From Kalaharituber pfeilii (lineage: Eukaryota; Ascomycota; Pezizomycetes; Pezizales; Pezizaceae): a stretch of DNA of 64,000 bases. Of the stretch, positions 46,701 to 58,260 are shown piece by piece; position 1 is the stretch's first letter; the number at the start of each line of letters is the position of its first letter. The DNA lies in contig WHUZ01000003.1 in assembly GCA_015179045.1 (NCBI GenBank), forward strand, positions 1,736,001 to 1,800,000. Reading direction: 5' to 3'. A program made the position numbers and the translations under genes. A model generated the notes under the pieces. That model was not told the origin of the DNA, did not search any database, and was given only the letters and a program-made list of their open reading frames with translations.

Positions 46701-47695
46701 CCACGCCCACAGCCGGTGGCGCTTCGGGAGGCCCAAATCCGATCCTCGTCGACCTCGCCCTCGACCTCGCAGCCGTGGTAATCGTATCCCCGACCAGCGT
46801 CACTCACGGTTCCCAGCCATCGTTCTACCCGCTGTCTGCATCCAACCCCTCGAGCACCCAGACCAACTCCACCGCGGCACGGCTCCCCAGGGTGCTGTCT
46901 GCGTCCCCGCTGATGCCGACCCAGCAGGGTATCCCTGGCCAGAGCCACATTCGGCAGTCGTCCACCCCGCGCACTGGGGGCGGGCCCGCCGGGACGGCCG
47001 CGGGGACGGCAGCGGGTACAAATAGCGCTAGTAATGTCTCTGCGCCGCTGACGCTGCTGGATGCGTTGAGGATGGAGGTGATGGCAGCCGTTGTTGCTAC
47101 CTCGTCCCAAGAACGCACAGAGAACGTCACGGGTAGTAAGACCAGTACGAATCCCAAGGGGAATACGAAGGGCACAGCTGCTGCGACGCACCTCGCGGTA
47201 CCCCCATCAGCTCAAAAACCAAGCACGAGTACCGCCAGTACCAATACTTCCTCCTCCTCCTCCTCCTCTTCCTCCTCCTCCTCCCCAACCACCACCACCA
47301 CCCGCGCTGACGTCCTCGCCCGCCTCCACCGCAAAGCCGAAGCCCTCCTCACGCAATACACCTCCAGCGCCATCCTGCCCCCCGGCACAGTCCGCGCACC
47401 TCCGCCTCCCCCACAACCTGCCCCCCCTGCCCATCCTCCACAACCGTCATCCGCCTCCGCCACCAACACAACCAACAACCCCAACCAACAAACAAGCAGC
47501 GGAGCACAGGGAGGTAGTAGCAACAATAATAACAACAGCCAAGACGACATGATGTTCATGGGCATGAGCTTCGGCCCGTTCGGAGGCATGGATTTGGATT
47601 TTGGGTCCATGGGGTCGGGATTAGGCATGGGCGGCGACGGCGCGGAGGGGTTGGAGTTGTTGGATTTTGAGGCGGGGGGGATGGAGTTGGGTTAG
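43800..47695 (+). CDS. MED5: Mediator complex subunit 5 (Med5/Nut1)
   Basis: Proposed exons: 43800-43880, 44005-44488, 44551-44801, 44879-47695. The last three joins keep frame and give TLAAFTQEM and WIDSLLVGLPLTDEEAIL; the first intron (43881-44004) is less sure. Early residues (YRKLFHKCLTSRVP, QLFSRSPISPSLIAFEL) match the Med5 N-terminus. The diagnostic block follows: EFLFACALHGLI, LEGNAGAVALAVIEVI, MSLRSICSFL, and WRYEEDQGEYQPVYEDFGYI, after which comes the HRYDLP stretch. Med5 belongs to the Mediator tail and links activators to RNA polymerase II in the nucleus. The C-terminal third carries Ala, Thr/Ser, Pro and Asn runs (46620-46700, 47245-47285, 47395-47540) and ends in a Gly/Met/Phe-rich tail. 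Total about 1200 residues, usual for the family. Confidence 0.88.
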
Positions 47696-47706
47696 AAGGC
47701 TATGCA

Positions 47707-47738
<32 letters not shown>

Positions 47739-48228
47739 GGGGGGGGGTGGAGGATAAGATGGGAGGTAAGGTGGAGAAGGGAAGGAAAGAGCGGTGAGAG
47801 GAGGGGAGGAGTTGCAGTGGGTCACTATCTACTTTTTTATCTACCCAATTGACTTTTTTTTTTTTTTTTTTTTTTCGCCAGCTATTCACTATAATAGGGC
47901 ATAGTGACAACACAAGTAAATTACCAAACGTACAGTTACCAACGTACAGTGACTGGTATTTCTAATGTGAAAATAAGCTCACATATCCATTATTTATAAC
48001 AGTAACCGCGATAGCAGAGGCGAAGGACAAAAGCTGTGAGTGGGAAGCTATTATATCTTAGATATACATCAAGTTGTACTCGAGTACATGTGAGCTCACC
48101 ACCCTTAAAAGCTCTGCATATCAGCGGGCTCTACTGGCGATCCGCTTACCGTACATGGAACTACCTGTCCCTGAGCGGAGGGGTAAAAAGTACCTGTCGA
48201 GAGTCATCCCGAAAACAATGGTTACCGT
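47696..48228. other. Convergent intergenic region
   Basis: Lies between MED5 and the minus-strand kinase gene. Holds a (GT)n/T/G run at 47709-47748 and a T24 run near 47852-47875. No gene. Confidence 0.5.
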
Positions 48229-49855
48229 TCATAACCACTCATTAGGCTCGGCCATGATACACCAGAGCTCAGGGCCTTCCACGTCAAACTGGTTTGCGTC
48301 ATTTGGCTCCATCTGCTCGAAATCCACTAGAGCCACACCCCCAGTGGGCATGTCATACAGAACATTGCGTTTTGATGCATCTCTATTCCAGAGACTAAGG
48401 CTTCTTAGTATTCCAATTGCTTCTCTAAGTTGTACGGTCATCTCGAAACGGCCATGTGGTCCGATTCTCCTCCACAGCATGTCGCTAAAAGGTTCGCCAC
48501 GCAGCTTTGTCATAACGATTGCATATCCTTTGGGTAGAAGACTGGAGCAGATAATATCGCCGTAGCAAACCAGGCGAGCAAAGTATGGGAGTCCGTCAGG
48601 AGGGGTGATGCTTTCTAAGCGTAGGTACACATCCAACTCTGTCATGTAGCTAGTGCCATTGAGTTAGCTCACAATGTATATTCGCTGGAATGAATGCGTA
48701 CTATTCAAAGTCTTGCTCAGGCCAGAACTTTAATACAACATCATAATTTTGATACACCGCGTGCAAAACGGCTTTATTCGGAGGCCGACCGCTAATGAAG
48801 CTAGTAGCTTCAAGGATTCTAGTAGCCTTACTGTCTGACCCAAGAAAAATTGTCATTGGTGTAACAAATGATTGTCCTGAAGCTGCAACCCTAGGCTCGC
48901 TGCCATTGCTAGTGATCGAGATTGACATTGCTGGGAATGTCGTCAACGGTAAGGGCCGCTGACTAGCAGCTGCACCATGACCCTGGCCCCTCTCAAGCTA
49001 TGTAAAGAGGGTCAGTTTATCCCTCACTAATGTTGGAATTGTAGGTTACAAACAACTCCAACGTTCAGTGGCTCCTGCTCGAGAAAGGTGCAATTCTGAA
49101 TGGTATAAAAGCCTAATGCGAAGAAACATTCCCGCACAGAAGGTTGAGTCGCATTCCAGAGTATTGGAGGCGAGAGATCAAATCGGTAATTGTCCATTCG
49201 ACGAATGAACACTGTTGCGTAATATGTAGACAAAAACCCGTAGCGCAATGAGCTTGCTCGCATGTATGCCACCACTTGACCTTTGCAAGAACAGTTTGTG
49301 AGTAGCTATTCATGAGCCGGCCTCGAGCATCTAGAGAGGGCTGCAACCTATGGGAGCCTCCAAGAGAACCTTTAGGTGATCTGGACTAGAAACAGTTATT
49401 CTATGTAAATGGAATGTCCAGAATGTTTTGATCTCGCCAACAGCGCGTAAGTTGCAACCATCAACATCATCATTGACTATGACAACATCTGGAAATACGG
49501 GTTGTTCCAAGTTGGCAGCATGGTAATCACTGAAGCGAAGGGAGTTGAGCTCAGGGTAATTGATGCCCTGTCTGTACGCTTTGGTTACTGCGACACCAAC
49601 ATTTTCTACGAAACGGCCAGTTAGGCCAAGCTCGTTCCCAACATAATAAACCTCTCCATCCAAGCCATCATTCACACTGACCATGCCCGTGAGGTTCAGA
49701 TTTTGGAGCATTGCACAAACATCCTCTGCAAAATTGGTCCACAAGTGCATGCACGAACGCGATAACCGTATATTGCAAACAGATGAATATGAGGTCGTTC
49801 CTTGCTGCACAAGTCGTGGAAGCGGGCGGGAGAGTTGTGTAGAAGCTGGCTCCAT
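48229..49855 (-). CDS. Fungal-type protein kinase with nuclease-like N-terminal domain (FunK1/effector-like)
   Basis: Proposed minus-strand exons: 49855-49348, 49280 to about 49040, about 48990-48702, 48649-48229. Intron 49347-49281 joins APIG to QVVAYMRASSL in frame; intron 48701-48650 gives FEYYMTELDVYL; the middle intron is ambiguous. The N-terminal half has VGEIKTFW and, after the join, GQVVAYMRASSLRYGFLSTY and PSVRECFFALGF, a pattern like restriction-nuclease-fold domains fused to fungal kinases. The C-terminal half shows VLKFWP (ATP-Lys region), NRDASKRNVLYD (catalytic loop, Asn in place of the usual His) and VALVDFEQ (DFE in place of DFG). Such fusions occur in lineage-specific fungal families, some linked to Crinkler-type effectors; substrate unknown. 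Start ATG at 49855 is not certain. Confidence 0.7.
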
Positions 49856-50050
49856 GTCGGATTAAGTATGATGACTGGAAAGGTGATTGTGGCTGGTGTC
49901 CCAGTGGTAATTGAAGACAAGAATCGCACTGGTGGGATATTCACCAGTTGCCAAGATTTCAGATATTCTTGGCATCTGATTATGTAAGTTTACAAAAGCC
50001 AAGTACAGTGTATACACTTTTTTTTTTTTTAAATGTTATTTGATGTCATA

Positions 50051-50780
50051 GCGTGCCTGATATGGTAACGACCGCCCTTGTAACGATCCTTCTCTCTTAG
50101 CACTCCTCGTCATGCTACCTATTGTGGATATATACTATAGAAATAACATTATACTAATTTGATATCTCTGAATCAGAATTTGCAATCTTAATAAAGAAAA
50201 AAAAAATCAAAACCCCATTATTTATAACCAAGTTCATCAGCATTCACCTAATTCAAGCCCTCCCTATATATAACATTGCTCAATATTCTCGAAATCAGAA
50301 AAATAAAAGATGCAGTGCACCTTGAAAAATATAGAAGAAATTCATATTCTGGAGCTAATCTCCATACCTTGATCTCATGATCAGTGTCTTCAGAATCCTT
50401 AGGTGCTTCAGGAATGTTGGGACTTGAAGTGGTAGTAGATGAAGCACTTAAGGTGGTAGCAATAACTCCTTCTTAGATGTCAGATATGACAGAAGAGACC
50501 TATTGCTCGAGATCCACCACACCTCTTTTTGTAGCTCACTCAGCTGCAGCCATTTCTCTCTGTTTCTGTTCTTATTTGCCTTTCTTTCTCACTGTCATAG
50601 GGTCACCTCCACCGTAGTGAACTGCTGGTGAAGCACGTATGCGACACATGTGATATGCAAGAGCGAATATATGCGTCGCAGTCGCGCATTGCTATTATAT
50701 GAGCTACGCGGAGGACTAACAATTATTGTTAATCAAGTGTCTTTTTGCCAACCTGGCGGGACCTGGTTCTCTGCACTCAC
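50051..50780 (-). mobile_element. Pogo/Fot1-type element end, single copy of the 59724-61594 arm
   Basis: Starts after TA (50049-50050) with gcgtgcctgatatggtaacg and follows, with many substitutions, the inverted arms of the element at 59724-61594 (gtaacgatcc, gcactcctcgtca, gaatcagaatttgcaat). Beyond 50560 it also matches the inner module at 60690-60865 (gtcacctccaccg-like, atatgcg, gagctatgcagaggacta-like). On the minus strand it corresponds to the 3' part and C-terminal tail of a pogo-like transposase. The right boundary is not clear. Confidence 0.65.
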
Positions 50781-51613
50781 GGCTCCAGTTACACTCGCTC
50801 CTCCGCTGCTTGAAGCTGAAGTCAAAGTAGTATTATGGGTAGTAAAGAGGAGCTGGGAATAGATAACCGTGGCGGTGAGTGGCTGGTTAGAATGGAGACT
50901 TGGCAGAGTAGCAACTAGTAGTTAGGTGTGGAGACGAAGGTAGAGGAGGTCTCAGGCATGGACGTAGCCTGAGATTGAACCACCCACTTTCTATCGATCG
51001 TTTTACTCCAGAGTATGTAACGGACTGTCGCACCCAGAGGGGCAGCTACCCCGGCAACATGAATTCGGAGGAACTTGGCACAGGCCAGTGAAAGAACTTT
51101 CCAACATGAACATCTCACACTTTGCCGGGGCAAGACAGATGCATGATGACCTTGTATAGTTGCAGCTACCTTTCAATCAAAAAGCCTGGTCGATCTCAGC
51201 AGAGTGCCGACCAGGGCAATACGGAACACCTAGTAGTGTCCTACTAATCTGGAGATTGGAATATTAACCTAATCCAGTAGTTACTGCCCTAAATGTACTA
51301 GTCACGGTTGTGCCAAGCCGTCACCCACCTGCTCGATCTAGAATTACTCACCCATACTCAGGAATACATAGCAGCTTGAAACATTATCTTTAAGCCTAAA
51401 TATCGTCTTCTCCAGGGCCATCCTTTGTCCTCAAACTTGCCCGCATGCTCGAGTTTGGCCGCGTCGTTTCACGATATATATGCTATATCTTGGTTAAGGT
51501 GAAGTCTCTGCTATGCAATTTCAGAAGCTGTACCTCATATAATTCATTTTGCTAAATGATATCATGCTACGTAATGAATATACTTCCAGCAGCAGGGAGG
51601 TGACCAGTAACTG
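50781..51613. other. No supported gene
   Basis: Short frames only; nothing recognised on either strand. Confidence 0.4.
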
Positions 51614-51965
51614 GTGGGAAAGGATACAGAAGAAAGAAAATGCAGAATGCAGGGGTTGCGGAGAAAGGAGCGGGAACACACGGGGTTCACGTGCGGAAGG
51701 GTAGCTTACCCAGAAGGATGGGAAAATTGGGAGCATGCGGACACACGCAGGTGGGTCAAGAAGGCGGAAAACGGGGAGGAGGTGGATGAATTGGAAAATA
51801 TGCTCACCATCTTGAAGGCAGAGGAGAGGAAGGACAGCAGGGGCTAGGGGGCAAGGTCAATTAACTATCTTTTTGTCATGTACGTTTTGCGCCTGTCCCC
51901 AGGCCTGGACTTGAGCCCAGGAACCCTTTCATAGCGAATAGCGATATGCGGGGTTATGTGGTATT
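51614..51965 (+). pseudogene. Probable LINE 3' end (truncated)
   Basis: A charged 77-residue frame (51614-51847) ends before about 120 bp of 3' flank that finishes gcgatatgcggggttatgtg. That terminus resembles the poly-A-tailed scrap at 59526-59588 (gcatgcggggtcatgtgac), so I read it as a LINE 3' untranslated end. No reverse-transcriptase domain is preserved. Confidence 0.35.
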
Positions 51966-53300
51966 AAACAAACTATATATAAAAAATCTTTTCCTACTTG
52001 GTGTGAGAATCGAGCGATGGTCCTCAATTCTACATATCTTCACGGTGACTTCTGTTACTTCCATAACTAGAGACAACAGCACCCCATTCAGCCAAGGAAC
52101 AACAGTAGACAAAACCCCACATTTCTTGCTCTCCCACTCCGCCCCACCATCCTGCACATCACCTCGTTTCACCATTCCGCCTCATTCTCACTTTATACTG
52201 CTCCTCTACGCACTCCTACTGCCTCTAACTATCTACATCATATTCATACGACCAAACATTGCCTCTTCTTCCAACCGTGCCTGCATTTTTTTGGCATCAG
52301 CAATACTCCTCAAGTGGCTGAATAGAATTGATATGCTATCAAAGCCTTATCCACTTTAGATAAGCCCATACAAAGTTAAGCTACTCCGGTATTCTCTCTT
52401 GTCTAACGTCAGGCCATATGGCTTACGAATAGTAATTCCGTAGACAAATATTAGAAGAAACTGGGCTCATAAACTCTTTTCATCATTATATACGAAGGAC
52501 ATCTTGACTAGTGCTATGGACACTACCTGGGAAAACTACTCTAAAAAGGAAGTTCTATATATCAATCCAACTCCAATGTAAGCCTGAATCTTAATACCCT
52601 CATGATTCTCCTCAAATGCAATCCCCTGTACAGTGCTCAGTGCCTCGATAACTAGTCCACAATCCGTATTCACAGGGTCATCACTTAAGCTCCAATCGGT
52701 AGTCAAATCTATTTTGACGGGTCTCCAGTCACGTCACTTAGTAGTGCTCTAACTTGTGCAAGCAGGCATGGTTCACAGAGTATATCCTATATACACCTGA
52801 TCCGAGCCTCCTTCTAAGCAGTAGTGCCATAACCAGTTGTCCGATCTGAGGGTCTTGGCAGCAGATGACCGAGTCAATTAGGCAGTTGAGGTCATGTATT
52901 TCATAGTCACGCCCACAACTCGTACTCCTTCGTCTTCCCCACATTTCTTCCCCCAATCTCGAGCCTTCTCGACCCCTCATCCTCTCACTGCTAGCTTCAC
53001 CTAATTTTCCTATACTCCGGCCCAGTCTCAAGTACTTATACCCCGGCTCAACCCGCCTTCTTGCGGTCGGGAACCAACAATCTCCTGACCGCTGTCTCTT
53101 CTGCAATCCTCTGCGGCGTTTCAGTAACCCTCCGTCTCCAGTTCCAGTGAGATATTTCGGGTATGGTGAACAGAGGACGGCTATCGGTGCAAGTTTGCGT
53201 TGAAGATAAAGAAAATGATGTTTGTTACGTAGTAATGCTCGTTTGTTAGGGTTGAGTGATGATACTCCCTATGTATGTAGCTACAGTACTAGTACTACAA
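51966..53300. other. No supported gene; possible decayed coding traces
   Basis: A plus frame at 51946-52359 ends in a hydrophobic stretch (FILLLYALLLPLTIYIIFI) that could be a membrane-protein relic. A minus frame at 52738-53106 is Arg-rich and unrecognised. Neither has splice or domain support. Confidence 0.3.
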
Positions 53301-53597
53301 GCAGTAACTGGCCTCCCGACCGTGAGGCCTCCATACACCACGCTCCTACTCCCATACCTCCCCCTAGCACTGATCCATTCCCGCTCTCTACTGCGTTCAA
53401 TCTTCCACCATGCTACATATATTTATCATGCTATGCTGCCACCACGCTTGCTATACTTCATGACATGCATATGAATACATACTCATCATGCTTCTAAGTC
53501 ACCATACCGTATCATACTTAGGGGTGTCTGGTGTGGTTGCTGCCAAGGTATAGCATACACGGATTGTAGCGAGGAGCTAATAGAACGCAGTTGCCTA
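53301..53597. repeat. Array unit 1, left part (interrupted by the pogo-like element)
   Basis: Begins gcagtaactggcctcccgac, shared with units at 58261, 58737, 58926 and 59366. It runs to the TA at 53596-53597, where the pogo-like element is inserted. The remainder resumes at 56301. Confidence 0.85.
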
Positions 53598-56300
53598 CCA
53601 TCACCGATGGGGTAATGATGTGCCCACCTGTAATGATGCACACATTTCAGCCTCAATCAGACAATCCCCCTATCACGTATATTCGCAATATCGTAGCCAT
53701 TTCTCTACTCCTTGAACTCCAAATACTCGCATTTTACAGCCATGACACGCCGGAACCAGCCTGAAGCTATCAATAAAGCAATCGCTTATTTTTATAAGCA
53801 TCGAGACGAGTCTTTATCGAAAATAGCTGAATACTTTGATGTTGATCCCTGTACTTTAAGTAGGCGGATTAAAGGGACACACAAGTCAAGGAAAGAGGCA
53901 CGAGAAAAGCAGCAATTGCTTACCAGAAGTGAAGAAAAGGCACTAGAGCGTTGGGCACTTGAAATGAGTGATATGGGTTTCCCTGTTCATCTTCAAATGT
54001 TGAGATCGATGGTGGTTTTGCTTGTGCAACGAAGATATAGCAACCAAATTCCTTCCCACCGCTGGCATGAAAGATACTTTACATGCCACCCTGCAGTGAA
54101 AGCAAAATATGTACAATACCTAGAAAGAATTCAACAGGTATAGGGTACAAACATTCCAGCACAAATAGCATTCTACCGATCACTCTGTATTACAATTCGG
54201 CAGCTGAAGATCACCCCTGACAATCTGTGGAACTATGATAAAAAGGGCATTGTCATGGGTATTGCTACTGGCAGACACAAATATATTGTTCATACAGGAA
54301 GAAGGTGCAAAATTGCAGCTACTGATGGTAACAGAGAGTTTGTTACCAATCTAGAAACAGTAAATGCAGCTGGCAAAGTTATCCCCCCATATATTGTCTG
54401 GCAGGCGAAAACACATAGGGAAGGATACTATGGATTCGGAGGTTTTCATGACCTTCCGGCTTCATTCGGTCGTTCCCCGAGTGGGTATATGGATAATGAG
54501 CTTGGTTTAGAGTTCATGAAATATCATTTCGAGCCATATACTCGACCTGCTATTACAGCTACCTCCTCTGTACCCCCTCTGCAGTTACCTCTGCACCCCC
54601 CCTGCAGTTCCTATGACATCCGAGTCCTCCTTTATTATTCCGGATAAGCGAACTTCCTTTTCCGAATCCAGCAGTCCACCTCCTCCACCTCCAGCAGATA
54701 TGTCTGAATATCCTTGGCGACTTCTGATTGTGGATGGGCACTCCTCTCATGTCCACTGGAAAGTGGTAGAGTATGCCCGCAATTACCGAATTCACATGCT
54801 TTGCCTCCCTCCACATGCTACTCACCTAATACAACCTCTCGACATTGGATACTTTTCTCCTCTACAGCAGCACTATTCCAATGCACTATAAGACTGGATA
54901 TATGCGAAGTCTGGAGATACTCTGCGAAAACCGGATTTCTGGGAAATTCTCTGTGTTACTAGATCAAAAACTTTTACGAAGGATACAATCTTAGGTGCTT
55001 GGAGAGAGTCTGGATTCTGGCCTGTTAATTCAGACGAAGTTATTCTACCTGCAACCTCAGACCCCAAGCCAGATCTCTCAATACTAGATACTCCATCTAG
55101 GCAAGCGGTATCTCGAGCAGCTTTAGACAAAATAGCAATGACTCCCTATACCCATAAAACTGTGATGGATCATGTGCTGTTTCTAGATGAAAAGTTAGCA
55201 AAGCATATGGTTATTGAGCCTAGAGCCCAAGCTTTTAAGACTTTACGGAGCAGCAAGATTGCTACTAACACACAGCCTACATTGAGTATGAAGTACATCA
55301 AGGGGCCACGTACTTTGGATTGAGCATATATTGAGGCTGCACGAGAGGTAGAGGCGAAAGCGGCGCTTGAGGCGGAGGAAACTCAGAAGCAGCAAAATTG
55401 AAAAAAAAAAAACAGCAACAAGAGCAGAAGTTGAAAGAAGCAGTGGAGAAGGTCCTGAGAGCACAACAACGGGCCCAGAAGGCAGGGGAGCAGCAGAAAG
55501 CTGTGGAGGAGAAGAAAAAGGCTACTGAGGAAAAAAAGCGATTAATAGTAGCAGAGCGTGAAAAGAAGGCAAAACAGAAGCAAGAAGAGAAGGAACGGAA
55601 AGCAGCTGAGCGGGCTGCAATCAGGAGTCGTGGGGCAGTTCGCACACGGGGCCGCGGCCAAGGGAAAGCTATGGTTGATGTTCGGGGAGGGTCTAAACAG
55701 CCGAGGGAGGGGGTGGCCAGAGGAGGATCATCAGCAAATTCTGAGCCACAGAGCTCATTATCTCTACCAGAGCCCTCAAATGAGGCTACAGTCATCATTT
55801 CCAGTCCTTCAACTACCACTATGTCAAGTCCTAGCATTTCTAGATCATCTGAAGACTTTGAGGATACTGATGATGACATCGAGATCCAAAGATTGGCTCG
55901 AGAATCTGAATTTTATCTATATGTTTGAAGGTATACTGCACTCTTCATGAATTCTATATGCAATTGCTAACTATAACTTAATAGACTGATGTACGGTGAA
56001 TAAGTATTGATAGGTCTCTATAATAATCTCTTAATTTTGGGTAATATTGGATAGATCATTTGCAAGGGGGTCTTTTTTTGGATGGAGGATGACAGATTTA
56101 TTCAGAGATCTTGATCTTTTGATTTTTTCGTGATTCTGATGAAAGATTCTGATTTAGCGATATCGAATTAGCCTTGTAGTATGTAATTTTAATATATGTT
56201 GTATGCTTGCAGTAAATAATACGATGGGAAAATGCGTGAGGAGGAGTGCCAAGAGCGCGCATCATTACCGGTGGGCACATCATTACCCCATCTGTGATGG
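53598..56300 (+). mobile_element. Pogo/Fot1-like DNA transposon, about 2.7 kb, nearly full length
   Basis: Inverted termini: left ccatcaccgatggggtaatg, right ending cattaccccatctgtgatgg, with a subterminal gtgcccacc/ggtgggcac pair. TA duplicated on both sides (53596-53597 and 56301-56302). It encodes one broken transposase (next entry). The target is a unit of the local tandem array, so the flanks 53301-53597 and 56301-56365 rejoin into one unit. Confidence 0.9.
53742..55928 (+). pseudogene. Pogo/Fot1-like transposase (CENP-B-type HTH plus DDE), broken
   Basis: From the ATG at 53742: an N-terminal helix-turn-helix (LSKIAEYFDVDPCTLSRRIK), a CENP-B/HTH-like second domain (LTRSEEKALERWALEM to SHRWHERYF), then the catalytic core: NLWNYDKKGIVMGIA (first Asp), LLIVDGHSSHVHWKVVEYA (second Asp) and HATHLIQPLDIGYFSPLQ (third Asp). 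Breaks: TAG at 54141-54143 with the same frame continuing; a frameshift in a C-run near 54600; TAA near 54889-54891; TGA at 55321-55323; a further stop and shift near 55400. The C-terminal tail (55400-55928) is a Lys/Glu/Gln coiled coil, then Arg/Gly and Ser-rich sequence. Only about five lesions imply loss was not ancient. Confidence 0.88.
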
Positions 56301-56365
56301 TAAGCCGAGAAGGAACTATGCTATAAGAAGGGACGATTGCTGGCATCGAACGTAATTGATATTAA
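56301..56365. repeat. Array unit 1, right part
   Basis: Continuation after the element: taagccgagaaggaactatg through ttgatattaaggg. Matches 58579-58665, 59226-59300 and 61595-61650. Confidence 0.8.
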
Positions 56366-56880
56366 GGGAATGATTATTCCGCCTCAGCTATACTAGTTTC
56401 AACGGCATACTCGCGAGCATCCTCCAAAAATCAAACCCTTCCTTAATCCAACCCGTTCTTATCGTCCACCTGATAGTCAACTTGTAATCCACATGAGTTA
56501 ATGAAATACAACCAACTGGTTGGCTGCCAACGGCATTCTGGTCCATTCGAGTTGCGAGACATGCATGCGAGCGGAGCTTCCCCCTGCGTATACTCTTAGC
56601 AATCGCTAAAAAAATTCCAATGAATAAGCAAAAAAAAAATTACAAGTTCTATCCAGGATTGAAATTGGATCATTTTTGGCTGAGCTGCTGTGGTTTTGTC
56701 ACGGGAGGGGGCACTGGAATGCATGTTGTCGCGACGCGAAAAAATTCAAGGCAACCCAATGGGCCCCTGCTCTTGCATTACGAGGTCGCTACTCTGAACC
56801 TGCCGTTTGTCTTGAGCAGCTCTCAGGCCAACTGTCCATGGTAATATAAGCTTCGTATCATATCCTTAGGTAAGTTCAGC
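56366..56880. other. Intergenic, no supported gene
   Basis: A 74-residue plus frame (56620-56844) has no recognised domain. Nothing else seen. Confidence 0.4.
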
Positions 56881-56882
56881 AC

Positions 56883-56917
56883 CACGTGTTAGAATTTCGC
56901 ATGAGGAAGTATAAATA
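56883..56917 (+). promoter_or_regulatory. Candidate promoter of the CFEM gene: CACGTG and TATAAATA
   Basis: A CACGTG palindrome (56883-56888) and TATAAATA (56910-56917) lie about 170 and 138 bp before the ATG at 57055. Spacing is plausible for a TATA-containing fungal promoter; no functional evidence. Confidence 0.45.
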
Positions 56918-57054
56918 ACCTTCACCAGAAGCTACATTCATAGCTCTTAACTACACCGCGCACGGCACCCCCATCGATCCTTCAACACGACAGGGCTTGA
57001 AGTATATCAATTATCTGCATACCTTTGAATTGCATTTGTTCCGCACTATCAACA

Positions 57055-57582
57055 ATGAAAGTCTCCTTACTCTCCACCATCATGATTGCTGCACTCGCAG
57101 GGAACGTCAAATTAATACGGGGTGCCGCTATTGAGGCGGGTATCGATATCGATATCGGAGATCAAAAGCCTCCGGAGTATGTCCCCTCTACACTAGTGCA
57201 TATTCTTTGGGTATAGATGCTGACTGGGTGTTGTGCCTTGTGCTAAGTATCTCCCAGTGCTCTGTGAGTGCATGGCTTGTTGTTCAAAAAAATGTTTGAA
57301 GAAGTGTTTTTGACATCGTACAAAGCTCCAATGCGCTGCCCAAGCTGCTTCACAGGCGGGCTGCTCATCTTCTACCGATATTCAATGTGTGTGCACAGAC
57401 AAGGCGTATCAATATTCTCTATACCAATGCCTGGAATTTCAATGTACCGCAAAAGAACGTGAAGGTAGGTCATTGCAAAATTTAGAAATCTGCCAATTCC
57501 TCATATTCATGTATGACTGACGAGAATGCATTGCCGCTTAGATGCTATAACGCTACATCGACAGCAATGTGCATCACCGTAA
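57055..57582 (+). CDS. Small secreted CFEM-domain protein
   Basis: Proposed exons 57055-57195, 57258-57263, 57326-57464, 57542-57582 give 108 residues. Exon 1 encodes a signal peptide (MKVSLLSTIMIAALAG) and a short acidic linker. The third exon reads LQCAAQAASQAGCSSTDIQC followed by VCTDKAY, then YQCLEFQC; the last exon ends RQQCASP. With the 6-nt second exon (Cys-Ser) all eight CFEM cysteines appear with family spacing: C-x3-C-x9-C, then Asp, C-x-C-x11-C-x4-C-x15-C. CFEM proteins act at fungal cell surfaces, some in haem or iron uptake and some as effectors. No GPI signal is evident. The later intron (57465-57541) is clear (GTAGGT to TTAG). The donor at 57196 and the microexon are inferred from cysteine spacing; otherwise the gene could be broken near the first cysteine. 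Confidence 0.7.
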
Positions 57583-58260
57583 AGGGCAAGTACGAGGACA
57601 GTGGCACAAGCCTTGTCCATTCATATCAACTACTAGTACCACCACAAAACCACGCTTCTACTGATGCCCTGTACAAATCTACTCCTACCAGCGTCAAGTT
57701 CCAAGACAGCGACCTTTGAGTATTCGGAAGCAAAGGTTTGCTTGTTTGTTTGTTTTGTTTTTGTTTGATTTCCTTAACATGAGTTAAAGTTATGAATTCG
57801 AAGTTGGACAGTTAATATCCCTAATATTTATAATTGTCTGCTATGTTTGGTTGGTTGTTAAGAAATCGAAAGCGAAGAAATGAAGAATGTGTAGGATGGA
57901 GAGAAACGAAGGATGGAAAGCAGGAGATAGATGCTACTGTTGCCACAATGATGGTTGCGTAGGCCAAGTCGCAGCTATGCTATAGGAAGCTGCAGTGCTA
58001 CTATCGCTATCGCTAGACATAGTGTACTACTACTATCAAGCACGGTAATCCAGTACGTATAGTAGTAGCCAGTAGTATGCAGGATATTGTATATGCATAG
58101 TAGCAGTAAAAGTAGCAAGTACCCTGTCGCAGTGTATGGCAGCAGGATATACTTTACAGTATTAAACCGTCCACATGAATCATGGCCAAACTGGAGGCGA
58201 AAATGCAGGCGGAAGAGCGTGGCGGTGACTGCGGCGAACTATGCTATAGGAAGGGATGAA
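57583..58260. other. Intergenic, no supported gene
   Basis: Contains a short TTTG-rich stretch near 57742-57770 and a degenerate tagtagta region near 58025-58110. Confidence 0.45.

Noticed and set aside
46607..47191. Arg/Cys-rich minus-strand frames in the Med5 low-complexity region
   Set aside because: Products of GC-rich repeat codons read in reverse.
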